A stretch of 64,000 nt of DNA from Pseudomonas sp. BBP2017 (GCF_003024385.1 NZ_PVZN01000011.1:1-64000), one strand, 5' to 3'; counted from the first letter of the stretch, positions 9,304 to 18,332 are shown. A program made the numbers and translations. The notes: generated by a model from the sequence alone, not told the origin.

Positions 9304-10350
9304 TTACCAATGCTGTGCCAGTGGCAGGGGGCCGTCGTGGGAGGGGAACAACGGCAGGACTTCCTCAGCCAGTTCCTGAATGATTTCTTGTGCCGGGCGC
9401 TCTGCCAGGTGGATGCCGATGGCCGCGTGATTGACGCCGGCATCCCGCCATTCGCCGAGTAGCTCGATCAAGCCCCGTCGGCCGGTCTTGAGGACATAAC
9501 CACCGCGTAACGGCGTTCGCGGGAAGTCGGGGTCTTCGCTCAGGTCGATCCATTCGTTGGTAACGTGGGGGCGGAAGCCCTGATCCGGAATATGGTTGCG
9601 CCAGGCGCGTATTTTTTCCGCAAGACGCCGCGGCCCTAAGATGCTCTGAGTTGATTCCGGGTAGGTCAGCCAGCCATCGGCCTGTTCACCTAGCCATTGC
9701 ATCGATTGGCGTGAGGAACCGGTGACCAGCAAGGGGATATTGCCGGTGGTGGGCTTGGGCAGAAGTTGCGCATCACTCAGGTGTCCCAACGGTGAGCGGA
9801 TGGTTTCTTCGCCGCTTTGCAGTAACTGCCGAAAGTAATCCACCGCTTCAGCGAAGCGTTCACCGCGCTCACTGTGCTCCAGGCCGTAGGCCGGAAACTC
9901 GAGCGGGCGGTCGCCCGAGGCGATGCCCATGACCAGGCGTCCACCGGACAATTGATCGATGGTTGACGCTGCTTTGGCTAGGTCAATCGGATGACGCAAA
10001 GAAAAAATCGCGCTGCCGGTAGCCAGGGTGACGCGTTTGGTTCTGGCGGCCAGATAGGCCAGGTAAGTGAACGGATCGAAGACCTGCCCGGCATCGCCGA
10101 AATACGGATCGAACAACGGTACGTCCCTGACCCAGGTTGCAGCGAACCCGTATCGGTCAATCTCGCTGACTAGGTCGGCCTGGCCGGTCAAGACACTCAT
10201 GTCGCCTTCATAGACGCGTAGTGGCAGAAAGATGCCCAGCGTCAGTTGCTCTTCAGCAAACATCCGCGTGTAGCCAGGGTGCGCGGCAAAGGCTGGTGCG
10301 CTAGCGCCTCGGGTGGTTGCGCGGTCGGTGCGTATCATGGTCTGGTTCAT
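9304..10350 (-). CDS. LLM-class flavin-dependent oxidoreductase (luciferase-like monooxygenase)
   Basis: This 348-residue enzyme shows the bacterial luciferase fold: an N-terminal TLGIFLPLR strand, ATWVRDVPLFDPYFGDAGQVFDPF, the ATGSAIFSLRHP flavin-site loop, then GGRLVMGIASGDRP and PLLVTGSSRQS. Such enzymes use reduced FMN and O2 to oxidise small organic substrates. The exact substrate cannot be told, although the subfamily resembles the group annotated as luciferase-type oxidoreductase BA3436. The ATG at 10350 follows a weak AGAGA. The gene starts 25 bases after the glutathione S-transferase gene, so the two probably form one transcript divergent from a LysR regulator. This suggests an inducible detoxification or catabolic function. 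Confidence 0.88.
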   Translation of the reverse strand: MNQTMIRTDRATTRGASAPAFAAHPGYTRMFAEEQLTLGIFLPLRVYEGDMSVLTGQADLVSEIDRYGFAATWVRDVPLFDPYFGDAGQVFDPFTYLAYLAARTKRVTLATGSAIFSLRHPIDLAKAASTIDQLSGGRLVMGIASGDRPLEFPAYGLEHSERGERFAEAVDYFRQLLQSGEETIRSPLGHLSDAQLLPKPTTGNIPLLVTGSSRQSMQWLGEQADGWLTYPESTQSILGPRRLAEKIRAWRNHIPDQGFRPHVTNEWIDLSEDPDFPRTPLRGGYVLKTGRRGLIELLGEWRDAGVNHAAIGIHLAERPAQEIIQELAEEVLPLFPSHDGPLPLAQHW

Positions 10351-10374
10351 GCCGATTCTCTTCTGCAGTCAGTG

Positions 10375-11007
10375 TCAGGGGCCGGTCGCGGGGTGGGGCA
10401 GGCTAATGCCACGTTGCACTGCAGGGCGCTGGCTGACGCGCTCATACCAAGTGCTCAAGTGACTGAAGCGGCTGAAATCGAAATCGACGATGCGCGCGAT
10501 ATGCATCCAGCCGAAGGTGGCAATGTCGGCGATGCTGTATTCAGGGCCGGCCAGCCAGAAGTTGTCCTTCAAGTGATTGTCCAGGGTGGTGAAGGCTTCT
10601 TCGGTGAGGCGTCGAAAGCGCTCGGCCACGTCGTTGTGGCATGGGTCGAAAATGTCGTAGTGCACGCGTTGGCCGAGAAGGGGGGCCATGCTCGAGGCGT
10701 GGAACACCAACCAGATAATGGCTGACCAGCGCATGACCCGGTCACCAGGCAGCAAGCGCCCGGTTTTTTCCGCCAGGTACATCAGGATCGCTGCGGATTC
10801 GAACAGGGTGACGCCCGTTTCTGCGTCGACCAGAACCGGAATGCGGCCATGGGGATTGAGCGTGAGGAATTCGCCGCGGCGATGTTCGCCTTGGTCAATG
10901 CGGACATGCCTGAGGGTGTACGGCAAGCCTAGCTCCTCAAGGGCGATGGTGATTTTGAAGCCATTAGGTGAGCTATCGGTATAAAGTTCCAGTTGCGGGC
11001 TATTCAT
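10375..11007 (-). CDS. Glutathione S-transferase family protein
   Basis: The protein has 210 residues with the usual two-domain architecture. The N-terminal thioredoxin-fold domain (residues 1-80) has LELYTDSSPNGFKITIALEEL, the cis-proline motif GRIPVLVD and the glutathione-binding LFESAAILMYLAEK. The all-helical C-terminal domain runs from about 88 to 205. S13 or N15 may take the place of the catalytic Ser/Tyr. The sequence resembles the YfcG/YghU-type or Nu-class GSTs that bind glutathione and reduce disulfides or peroxides. The ATG at 11007 has AGGAAG 7 bases upstream and is preferred over an upstream in-frame ATG. It is first in the pair with the flavin monooxygenase. Confidence 0.88.
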   Translation of the reverse strand: MNSPQLELYTDSSPNGFKITIALEELGLPYTLRHVRIDQGEHRRGEFLTLNPHGRIPVLVDAETGVTLFESAAILMYLAEKTGRLLPGDRVMRWSAIIWLVFHASSMAPLLGQRVHYDIFDPCHNDVAERFRRLTEEAFTTLDNHLKDNFWLAGPEYSIADIATFGWMHIARIVDFDFSRFSHLSTWYERVSQRPAVQRGISLPHPATGP

Positions 11008-11084
11008 GGTTCGCTTCCTGCGTTGTTCAAGCTGCTTTCCAGTTAAGCTGCTGGTCACTATCCTAGGGCGCTGCGGTTGCCTTT

Positions 11085-11124
11085 AGAAACGATGATTTCT
11101 CGCCAGTGACGTTAGATTTTCTAA
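11085..11124. promoter_or_regulatory. Two inverted repeats in the GST/LysR divergent promoter (possible operators)
   Basis: AGAAA-N6-TTTCT (11085-11100) and TTAGA-TTT-TCTAA (11112-11124) are two perfect dyads in the 131-bp divergent gap. Their AT-rich arms, their spacing and their place next to the regulator start fit recognition and activation sites of a LysR-type protein. No canonical T-N11-A box is unambiguous. Confidence 0.5.
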
Positions 11125-11138
11125 ACCAAGGAGGGGCT

Positions 11139-12044
11139 GTGGGAGCCGTCTTACCGTTGTTGGCATTGCGCGCCTTTACCGAGGCGGGACGTTTGGGCAG
11201 CCTGAAAGCGGCGGCTGAGCGATTGGCTGTCACCCCTGGCGCGGTCAGCCAGCAGATCCGTTTACTGGAGGCGCGTGTCGGGGTTGCGCTGTTTGTGCGT
11301 GTTCGCCACGGGGTGTATCTCACTGAAGCGGGGGCGCGGGTGCATGCCGGCTTGCTTCGCGGTTTTGACCAGATCGAGAACGCCTATACGACGCTGGAAA
11401 ACCTGGCGGTGGAAAAGAGCCTGACCATCAGCACCGTGCCTTCGTTCGCTTCAAACTGGCTGGTGCCACGCATCGGTCGCTTCAGTGCATTGCATGCGCA
11501 GATCGAGGTGCGTGTTGAAGCGTCGGCAAAGCTGGTGGACTTCAGCCGCGACCGAGTCGATGTGGCGCTACGGCATGGGCTGGGCAATTATCCGGGGCTC
11601 GAGTCGATTCGGCTGATGGCACCGGTACTATTGCCGGTGATCAGCCCTGGCTTATTGGCCCAGGGGCCGACTATCCGCGAGCCCGCCGATTGCCTCCACT
11701 ACCCGCTGTTGCAGGACGGTGACCGCGCTGACTGGACGCTCTGGTTGCAAGCTCATGGGGTGCAGGTGGGCAACGAGGGGCAGCGCGGGATGAGCTTTGA
11801 AGAGGACCTGCTGCTGTTACGAGCCGCGGCAGCGGGGCAGGGCATCGCCCTGGTCCAGGACACCCATGCCCAGGACGATATCGACGCCGGCAAATTGGTC
11901 GTGGCCCTGGACAAACCCTGGCCGTCACGTTTTGCCTATTACGTGGTCACTCGTCCTGAGGCCACACAACGTCCCGAGGTGCAGGTGTTCATCGACTGGC
12001 TTATAGCCGAAGCCGGTAGCCTGTCGACGCAGCGTGCTCTGTGA
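11139..12044 (+). CDS. LysR-family transcriptional regulator (GcvA-like)
   Basis: The N-terminal winged helix-turn-helix (residues 5-62: LLALRAFTEAGRLGSLKAAAERLAVTPGAVSQQIRLLE) is followed by a periplasmic-binding-protein-like effector domain (about 90-290). The layout ALRHGLGNYPGLES resembles GcvA-type regulators. I chose the GTG at 11139 because AAGGAGG lies just upstream and because the dyad at 11112-11124 would otherwise be inside the coding region; a GTG at 11106 is the alternative. The length of 301 residues is typical. It probably controls the divergent GST and monooxygenase genes and its own expression. The inducer is unknown. Confidence 0.88.
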   Translation: MGAVLPLLALRAFTEAGRLGSLKAAAERLAVTPGAVSQQIRLLEARVGVALFVRVRHGVYLTEAGARVHAGLLRGFDQIENAYTTLENLAVEKSLTISTVPSFASNWLVPRIGRFSALHAQIEVRVEASAKLVDFSRDRVDVALRHGLGNYPGLESIRLMAPVLLPVISPGLLAQGPTIREPADCLHYPLLQDGDRADWTLWLQAHGVQVGNEGQRGMSFEEDLLLLRAAAAGQGIALVQDTHAQDDIDAGKLVVALDKPWPSRFAYYVVTRPEATQRPEVQVFIDWLIAEAGSLSTQRAL

Positions 12045-12087
12045 ACTGAGCGCGCCGCCCCAGCGGGTGGCGGTGTTGGGTGTCCAG

Positions 12088-13860
12088 TCATTTCAGTAGC
12101 GTGGGCAATGATAGGTGCACGCTGACCGTAGTACCCCGTTCTGGGGGCGTGGCGATAATCATGTCGCCATGCAGCAGCATGACCAAGCGCTTTGCCACGA
12201 TCAGGCCCACCGGTGCGTCGTGCACCAGGTAGTGGCTGGCGTCTGCAGCCAGTTCCTCGAGAGAGTAAACCTCCATGGAATCGATATCATGGCTGGGCGG
12301 GGCGGAGACCTTGATTCTGATTGCTGTTGTTTCCCCGGCAATATCACTGTGCAGGGCAAAGAAGACCGAACCGCTGTTGGTTTCGCGCAGGATATAGGCG
12401 AGCAGGTAATCAATTATTTCCCGTATCAGAACAGGGTCCCCCAGAACGGGAGGGGAAGTCGGGGTGTCCAGTTGGGTGATCAGCGACAGTTCTTTGTCTT
12501 TCGCTCGTTGTTGTGCCGCCAGGCAGGCAGCCTCCGCGATCTCGTTGATCCGCAATGATTGCAGTTGCGGGCGCCTTTCCCCACTTTCCATTTGAGCGAT
12601 CACTTCCAGATCTTCAACCAGTTCCTTGAGATCGCTGGAGAGGGTAGCGATCGCCTTGAGATCGCTAGTGTTGTTCGTATTCACCTGCCCGCGGGCGCGG
12701 ATGCTATCGAGCAAGGCCAGAATATTACCCAGTGGCACCGTGAACTCCTTGCTCAAGCGCACTAGAAAGTTGAGTTTCTGCAGGTTGTTGGTTTCTGCCC
12801 GGTCCTTTTCCTCCCGTAGCGAGCGGAGGCGGTCGTGGCGCTCGGTGATGTCGGTGGAGCCGCAAATCATGCCGAGCATCCGGCCATTGTTGTCGCGGTA
12901 GGGCGAGCCCCAGTGATGCAGGATATGGCGCCTGCCGTGAATGGTGACTTCGATATCCCGGGTAAAGGGACGTTCTGCTGCGATCGCCTGGAGAAAAAAG
13001 TTGTGCAGCAGTTCTGCCTGAGATGGCGGGAGCCAATCGACGTCGAGCACGCGGGTTCCTTTGACCCGCGACAGGTCCGTATCGTACAGGTGGAGGAAGG
13101 CGCTATTGGCATAGACCAGCCTGCCCGCGGTATCTCGGACATAGAGTGGATCGGGCAGGGTATTGATCATGTTCTGCAGCAACGCAAAGTCGTCCACTGC
13201 GATGGAAGGCGTCGCGGCTTGCGACTCAGGAGCCGCAACGATCGCATTGCGCCTGGCAAAGTCGATCAGTTCCGGCAGGCTACGCAAGTTGAGTTTTTGT
13301 TGCAGGCGCGAGCGATAAGTGCTGACCGTCTTCTCGCTCAGCGTCAGTTCATTAGCGATCTGCTGATTGGTCAGGCCACTGGCAAGAAAATAGAGAACGC
13401 TCACCTCGCGATTGGACAGGCGCGACAGCAATTCGCGTTCGTCCGCCAGGGTTTCGGAAGCATTGACGCTGCTCAGCAGGTGCGCGGGGAAATAGCTGCG
13501 ACCGCGCAGGACCACAGCAATTGCCAGGCTCAACTCACTCATGTCGACCTGCTTGCTGACAAAGCCGGAAGCACCGGCCTGAAGGAAGCGTCGGACAATG
13601 TCCTCGGAGACCTGGCTGCTGAATGCGAGCACTGGCACCTTGGCCCCCCGCGCCTGGAGACGGCGCATGACCTCGAGCCCGCTCAGGCGGGACAGGTCGA
13701 AGTCGAGGATCAGCAGGTCCACATGATTCTCAAGACACAGTTGCAGGGCATCGGCGCCATTCTCGGCCTCCCCGGCGACCTGATGTCCTTCCTTCTCCAG
13801 CAGCGTGCGCACGGCGTGTCTGGTGACGGGGTGTCCATCGGCAATGACGACCTGACTCAT
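12088..13860 (-). CDS. REC-LuxR HTH-PAS-degenerate histidine kinase fusion regulator
   Basis: In this 590-residue protein the output comes before the sensor. Residues 1-120 are a receiver domain with acidic D8, phosphoacceptor D53 and K103. Residues 143-205 are a NarL/LuxR helix-turn-helix (LSNREVSVLYFLASGLTNQQIANELTLSEKTVSTY). Residues 225-343 are a PAS domain with DITERHD at its end. Residues 360-590 resemble HisKA plus HATPase. The H-box reads RLSK371EFTVPLGNI, with lysine in place of the phosphoaccepting histidine. The N-box asparagine and the DxGxG loop are also missing, although a G2-like GLIVAKRLVMLLHGD remains. It is therefore probably a DNA-binding regulator with a pseudokinase module. 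The ATG at 13860 follows AGGGAG. It is divergent from the autotransporter gene. Confidence 0.85.
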   Translation of the reverse strand: MSQVVIADGHPVTRHAVRTLLEKEGHQVAGEAENGADALQLCLENHVDLLILDFDLSRLSGLEVMRRLQARGAKVPVLAFSSQVSEDIVRRFLQAGASGFVSKQVDMSELSLAIAVVLRGRSYFPAHLLSSVNASETLADERELLSRLSNREVSVLYFLASGLTNQQIANELTLSEKTVSTYRSRLQQKLNLRSLPELIDFARRNAIVAAPESQAATPSIAVDDFALLQNMINTLPDPLYVRDTAGRLVYANSAFLHLYDTDLSRVKGTRVLDVDWLPPSQAELLHNFFLQAIAAERPFTRDIEVTIHGRRHILHHWGSPYRDNNGRMLGMICGSTDITERHDRLRSLREEKDRAETNNLQKLNFLVRLSKEFTVPLGNILALLDSIRARGQVNTNNTSDLKAIATLSSDLKELVEDLEVIAQMESGERRPQLQSLRINEIAEAACLAAQQRAKDKELSLITQLDTPTSPPVLGDPVLIREIIDYLLAYILRETNSGSVFFALHSDIAGETTAIRIKVSAPPSHDIDSMEVYSLEELAADASHYLVHDAPVGLIVAKRLVMLLHGDMIIATPPERGTTVSVHLSLPTLLK

Positions 13861-13921
13861 GGCTGCTCCCTTACCTACTTGCCTCAAGGCTAGAGCACTT
13901 TTCGGGATCGTGTCAGACGCT

Positions 13922-13939
13922 TGTAGGATCATTCCTACA
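13922..13939. promoter_or_regulatory. Perfect 18-bp dyad between regulator and autotransporter
   Basis: TGTAGGATCATTCCTACA has perfect 7-bp arms with a 4-bp spacer. Written as TGTAGG-N6-CCTACA it has the layout of the Gac box (TGTAAG-N6-CTTACA), the site type of NarL/GacA-class LuxR helix-turn-helix regulators. It lies 62 bases upstream of the regulator ATG and 105 bases upstream of the autotransporter ATG, so it probably serves one or both promoters. Confidence 0.7.
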
Positions 13940-14044
13940 GATCGTTACGTATTCCCTGCTCCTTTGAGGAGGGGGTACGCCATAAAAATGTCCCCTGTTC
14001 ACGGCGTTACGCGCCAACAGTCTGCGAACAGGAGATTGAACAGA

Positions 14045-16855
14045 ATGAACTCGATAGAAGTGGATGCGTTTGCCGTGTCGCGGCCACCCTTTGCCCGGTT
14101 GGTGCTAGTTGCAATGGTGAGTATGGCTTCGACCGCGCTGATGGCAGAGGTATTTTATGACCCGAAAGAATACTCGAGCGACACCTGGCCACCGACGACC
14201 ATCAGCGGACTGGATAATGCCCACTTTCAAGTGGATTCGGTAACTAAGCCGGCAATCAAGGTCGGCAACCTGAACTTTTATCTCAAGGGCGCGCAAATAA
14301 TTAACGCGGGTTCAGGCGGTGGTGTTCTCTTTACTACGTGGAGTAACAAGAAACTTGTTATTGAAGAAAGCCAGATAACAGTTGGCGGTAACGGCGGTTT
14401 CGGCATCAAGGTCGATGGTGGCAGATATGCCGGCGGCGGGGTCGAAGCGAGTGAGGTTGAGGTGACAATGACCGGCGATGATGCCAAAGGCCTGTTCGTC
14501 CAGACCGGGATTCTGGACTTCTCGGGAAGTGTGACTACGACTGGCTCGGGCTCCGTCGGCGCAGAAGTGATGGCGGGCAGTGTGATGGATTTCTCCGGTA
14601 ACCTTACGGCGAACGGGGCTGATTCGATCGCTGCGAGTGTGCATGACAACGGCACGGCGTCCTTCGACCGCTCAACCATCGTGACAAAGGCGGACAACAG
14701 CACGGCGTTACTCTTGCGGAGCAATGGCAATGTGATCCTGAGCAACTCCAGTGTCACCACTGAGGGGGCGGGAAGCCACGGGGTCAGTGCGAGCAACGGG
14801 TTTGATCTGCAGGTGAAAGACAGCACCATCGCGACATCCGGCATCGCCAGTCATGGCTTGTTGTTGTCATCCGGTGGCGCTGCAAGCATCTCGACGTCTG
14901 AAATTTCAACTGTTGGCGACCAAAGTCATGGTATTTCCGTCACCAGCGCCCACGTCGAAATACAAAATAGCAGCGTTGTCACGAGTGGAACCGGGGCAGC
15001 CGCCTTGCAGGTGGACCGTGGCGGCCAGGTAGAGGTCGGTAGCAGCATCCTTTCAGGCCTGCAGGGGCCGGTAGTACAGTTTGTCGAGTCCCAACAGAGC
15101 TGGGGAGAAAGCCGGGTCGAGGTTTTTGACACTCAGGTTGCTGGAGGAGCCGCGGTGGTTCAGGCGCAGGCAGCCAGTGATGGGGTGTTCAATGCGAGCA
15201 ACAGTGACATCCGCGGCGACTCTGTGGGTTTTCAGGTTGAAAACAGCGCCCGCCTGCAGTCGAACCTCAGCGGATCGACGATGGACCTCGGTGACAAGGG
15301 CTTACTGGCCAGCGTCAACGGGGACGGCCGATTAAGCTTGATCGGCCAGGACAGCCAGTTTCGCGGCGATACCTTGCTGGTAGAGGCGAGTCAAGGCGTA
15401 CTGAACATCGAATTGCATGACTCGTCATGGCAAATGAATTCAAGCTCCAGCCTGACCCACCTCGAGCTCGACAATTCCCTTGTCAGTTTCTCCGCGGATG
15501 GCTACCACGTCCTCACCCTGAGCGGGGACTTGAGCGGGGCCGGGAGCTTCCTCATGCACACCGACTTGATGGGCCGGCAAGGTGACTTGCTGCTGGTAGA
15601 GGGCACAGTTGCAGGCAGTCACACGTTGATCATCGAGGACAGCGGGCACGAAGCTGCCGGTGAGTCATTGCAAGTCGTCGGCAGTGGTGGTGGCGATGGG
15701 GCGTTCTCGCTGTATGGCAGCCATATCGATGCCGGCGCGTATCGCTACACATTGGAAAAGGAAGGTACGGACTGGCTCCTGGTCAGCGCCGAAAAGGGTG
15801 AGCCCACGGACCCGGAAGCCCCTGAACAGCCAGACCCCGGTGCGCCTGGCGAGCCGGATCCGGAAGGTCCAGAAGAGCCATCGCCCGAGCCAGAAGAGCC
15901 TGGCAAGCCCGGCGGCGAGTCCGGTGGCAAGCAGCCCGATATCATTTCCAAGGGCTCCAATGTCGCCCTGGGCATGCAGAGCGCCGCCGCCAACCTCTAC
16001 TACGCGGAGCTGGGTACTTTGGTCCAGCGCTTGGGGGAGCTGCGTCTGGGGCACGATCAGGGGGGCGTGTGGATGCGCGCCATCGGCAAGGATCTGCGCA
16101 TGGGCAAGCACTATGGCCGGGCTTACCAGCAAAAGCACGAGGGCGTCGAGGTCGGCGTCGACAAGGCCATCCCCGTAGAGGCTGGCCGGCTGTTCCTGGG
16201 AGGCATGTTCGGTGCCGGCGAATCGCGGTTGCATTTCGGTGAGAGCAGCCGAGGGCAGCTGGACAGCCAAAGCATCGGCCTTTACGCGACCTATTTGCGT
16301 GACGATGGCTGGTATGTCGACAACGTCGTCAAGTTCAATCACATGGACGGCAAAGTGAAAACCCCGACCAACCTCGGGACGCCCGTCAAGGGTGACTACA
16401 GTGCGAACGCTTTCGGCGTGAGTGTCGAGGTCGGAAAACAGTACAACTTTAAGGATGGCTGGTTCGTTGAGCCGCAGGCACAGCTCAGTGCAACACGCCT
16501 GGAAGGGCCGACCTACCGGAGCAGCAACGACCTGAAGGTGCGCGGTGCAGATACCGACTCGCTGCTGGGAAGGTTGGGTGTACGGGCGGGGAGAGATATC
16601 GCGCTGGATTCCGGCATGCGTCTGCAGGGATACGTTACTGCCTCGTACATTGACGAGTTCGCTGGCGATACTCACGTGAAGGTGAACGGCCACAAGCTGA
16701 ACAACGCCCTTCCTGGGGCCCGAGGAGAGCTCGGCCTGGGTAGCAGTTTGCAACTGAGTGAAAAGCAGAAAGTATCCCTGCAAGTTGATTACGCCAATGG
16801 CGAGCATATGGAACAGCCTTGGGCTGTGAGCCTTGGATACCGCTACCTCTGGTAG
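14045..16855 (+). CDS. Type Va autotransporter with beta-helix passenger
   Basis: The protein has 936 residues. Residues 1-35 form a signal peptide (hydrophobic LVLVAMVSMASTALMA before EVF). The passenger (about 36-580) is made of imperfect repeats rich in Gly, Ser and Thr, several with a SHG core (TEGAGSHGVSAS, TSGIASHGLLLS, TVGDQSHGISVT), typical of a pertactin-like right-handed beta-helix. Residues 583-630 are a Pro/Glu-rich linker. Residues 640-936 are an autotransporter beta-barrel ending in the aromatic SLGYRYLW. The ATG at 14045 has AGGAGA at 9-base spacing and begins the signal peptide; an in-frame ATG at 13988 is less likely. No protease or lipase active site is obvious, so adhesion or auto-aggregation is the likely role. 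Confidence 0.9.
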   Translation: MNSIEVDAFAVSRPPFARLVLVAMVSMASTALMAEVFYDPKEYSSDTWPPTTISGLDNAHFQVDSVTKPAIKVGNLNFYLKGAQIINAGSGGGVLFTTWSNKKLVIEESQITVGGNGGFGIKVDGGRYAGGGVEASEVEVTMTGDDAKGLFVQTGILDFSGSVTTTGSGSVGAEVMAGSVMDFSGNLTANGADSIAASVHDNGTASFDRSTIVTKADNSTALLLRSNGNVILSNSSVTTEGAGSHGVSASNGFDLQVKDSTIATSGIASHGLLLSSGGAASISTSEISTVGDQSHGISVTSAHVEIQNSSVVTSGTGAAALQVDRGGQVEVGSSILSGLQGPVVQFVESQQSWGESRVEVFDTQVAGGAAVVQAQAASDGVFNASNSDIRGDSVGFQVENSARLQSNLSGSTMDLGDKGLLASVNGDGRLSLIGQDSQFRGDTLLVEASQGVLNIELHDSSWQMNSSSSLTHLELDNSLVSFSADGYHVLTLSGDLSGAGSFLMHTDLMGRQGDLLLVEGTVAGSHTLIIEDSGHEAAGESLQVVGSGGGDGAFSLYGSHIDAGAYRYTLEKEGTDWLLVSAEKGEPTDPEAPEQPDPGAPGEPDPEGPEEPSPEPEEPGKPGGESGGKQPDIISKGSNVALGMQSAAANLYYAELGTLVQRLGELRLGHDQGGVWMRAIGKDLRMGKHYGRAYQQKHEGVEVGVDKAIPVEAGRLFLGGMFGAGESRLHFGESSRGQLDSQSIGLYATYLRDDGWYVDNVVKFNHMDGKVKTPTNLGTPVKGDYSANAFGVSVEVGKQYNFKDGWFVEPQAQLSATRLEGPTYRSSNDLKVRGADTDSLLGRLGVRAGRDIALDSGMRLQGYVTASYIDEFAGDTHVKVNGHKLNNALPGARGELGLGSSLQLSEKQKVSLQVDYANGEHMEQPWAVSLGYRYLW

Positions 16856-17075
16856 TCCAGACGGCTGAGTTGTGCGAAAGCATTAACAGTGACTGAGAAC
16901 ATAATCAATGAGCGCTGCGGTGCCTGATATTAATGGCTATCGGCATGTTGCGTATGGGCTCTATTGAAGTTGCTTACTGATGTTAAATGAAGTTGTCCGA
17001 GGTTTTTTCTTGGGTGCTTTGGTGTTGGGTTTTTATAGAAAGTTAAACTAACCGCATATATTATTGGAGGTTTCC

Positions 17076-18332
17076 ATGAGCGCGGAAAAAATTAAACTTG
17101 GTGTTCATTCTGAGGCTGGAAAGTTGCGTAAAGTGATGGTCTGCTCGCCGGGGCTTGCCCACCAGCGTCTGACCCCCAGCAACTGTGACGAACTGCTGTT
17201 TGACGACGTTATCTGGGTGAGCCAGGCCAAACGTGACCACTTCGACTTCGTCACTAAGATGCGCGAAGTTGGCGTGGACGTCCTGGAAATGCACAATCTG
17301 CTGACTGACATCGTGCAGATTCCCGAGGCATTGCAGTGGATCCTCGACCGCAAGATCACCGCCGATAGTGTTGGCAGTGGCCTGACTAATGAATTGCGTT
17401 CCTGGCTGGAAGGTCTGGAACCGCGCAAACTGGCTGAATTCTTGATCGGTGGGGTGACCGCCGATGACTTTCCAGAAAGCGAAGGCTCTAAGCTGCTTAA
17501 GATGTTCCGCGAGTATCTCGGTCAAGCCAGCTTCCTGTTACCGCCGTTGCCTAACACCCAGTTCACCCGAGACAACACTTGCTGGATCTACGGTGGCGTA
17601 AGCTTGAACCCGATGTACTGGCCGGCGCGACGTCAGGAAACCTTATTGACCACCGCGATCTACAAGTTTCACCCGGAATTTACAAACGCTGAGTTTGAAA
17701 TCTGGTACGGCGATCCAGACAAGGATCACGGTTGCTCCACCCTGGAAGGCGGCGATGTGATGCCAATCGGCAACGGCGTCGTCCTGATTGGCATGGGCGA
17801 GCGGACGTCCCGTCAAGCTATTGGTCAACTGGCGCAGAACCTGTTCGCCAAGGGGGCGGCCGAGCGGGTGATCGTTGCAGGGATGCCAAAGTCCCGCGCG
17901 GCCATGCACCTGGATACTATTTTCACCTTCTGTGACCGTGACCTGGTCACCCTCTTCCCGGATGAGGTCGGGCAAATCGTTGCCTTCAGCCTGCGCCCCG
18001 ACGAGAGGAGTTCCACCGGTATCAACGTGGTGCGCGAGGAGAAGGATTTTGTCAGCGTGGTGGCTGAGGCCCTGGGCCTGAAGAAACTTCGTGTTGTCGA
18101 GACGGGTGGCAACAGTTTCGCCGCTGAGCGCGAACAGTGGGACGACGGTAACAACGTGGTCTGCCTGGAACCGGGTGTGGTACTCGGTTATGACCGCAAC
18201 ACCTATACCAACACCCTGTTGCGCAAGGCTGGCGTTGAGGTCATCACCATCAGCGCCAACGAACTGGGTCGGGGCCGTGGCGGCAGCCACTGCATGACCT
18301 GCCCAATCATCCGTGATCCGGTCGACTATTAG
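17076..18332 (+). CDS. arcA: Arginine deiminase
   Basis: ArcA hydrolyses L-arginine to citrulline and ammonia, the first step of the arginine deiminase pathway. The 418-residue protein is full length and has all family blocks: [15 protein letters not shown] with the substrate aspartate, the LEGGD loop, HLDTIFTF with the catalytic histidine, and C406 in [10 protein letters not shown] as nucleophile. The ATG at 17076 follows TTGGAGG. In most pseudomonads arcA lies in arcDABC. Here no ornithine carbamoyltransferase, carbamate kinase or antiporter gene flanks it: the upstream neighbour is an autotransporter and the downstream genes run the other way. I found no ANR box in the 220-bp upstream gap. 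This may be a second, stand-alone copy or a relocated gene. Confidence 0.96.
   Translation: MSAEKIKLGVHSEAGKLRKVMVCSPGLAHQRLTPSNCDELLFDDVIWVSQAKRDHFDFVTKMREVGVDVLEMHNLLTDIVQIPEALQWILDRKITADSVGSGLTNELRSWLEGLEPRKLAEFLIGGVTADDFPESEGSKLLKMFREYLGQASFLLPPLPNTQFTRDNTCWIYGGVSLNPMYWPARRQETLLTTAIYKFHPEFTNAEFEIWYGDPDKDHGCSTLEGGDVMPIGNGVVLIGMGERTSRQAIGQLAQNLFAKGAAERVIVAGMPKSRAAMHLDTIFTFCDRDLVTLFPDEVGQIVAFSLRPDERSSTGINVVREEKDFVSVVAEALGLKKLRVVETGGNSFAAEREQWDDGNNVVCLEPGVVLGYDRNTYTNTLLRKAGVEVITISANELGRGRGGSHCMTCPIIRDPVDY

Noticed and set aside
12088..13860. Annotation as an ordinary hybrid histidine kinase
   Set aside because: The phosphoaccepting histidine and the ATP-binding motifs are missing, and the receiver and DNA-binding domains are at the N terminus.
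16856..17075. Possible ANR box in front of arcA
   Set aside because: Isolated half sites (for example ATCAA near 16905) occur, but no TTGAT-N4-ATCAA pair with acceptable mismatches was found.
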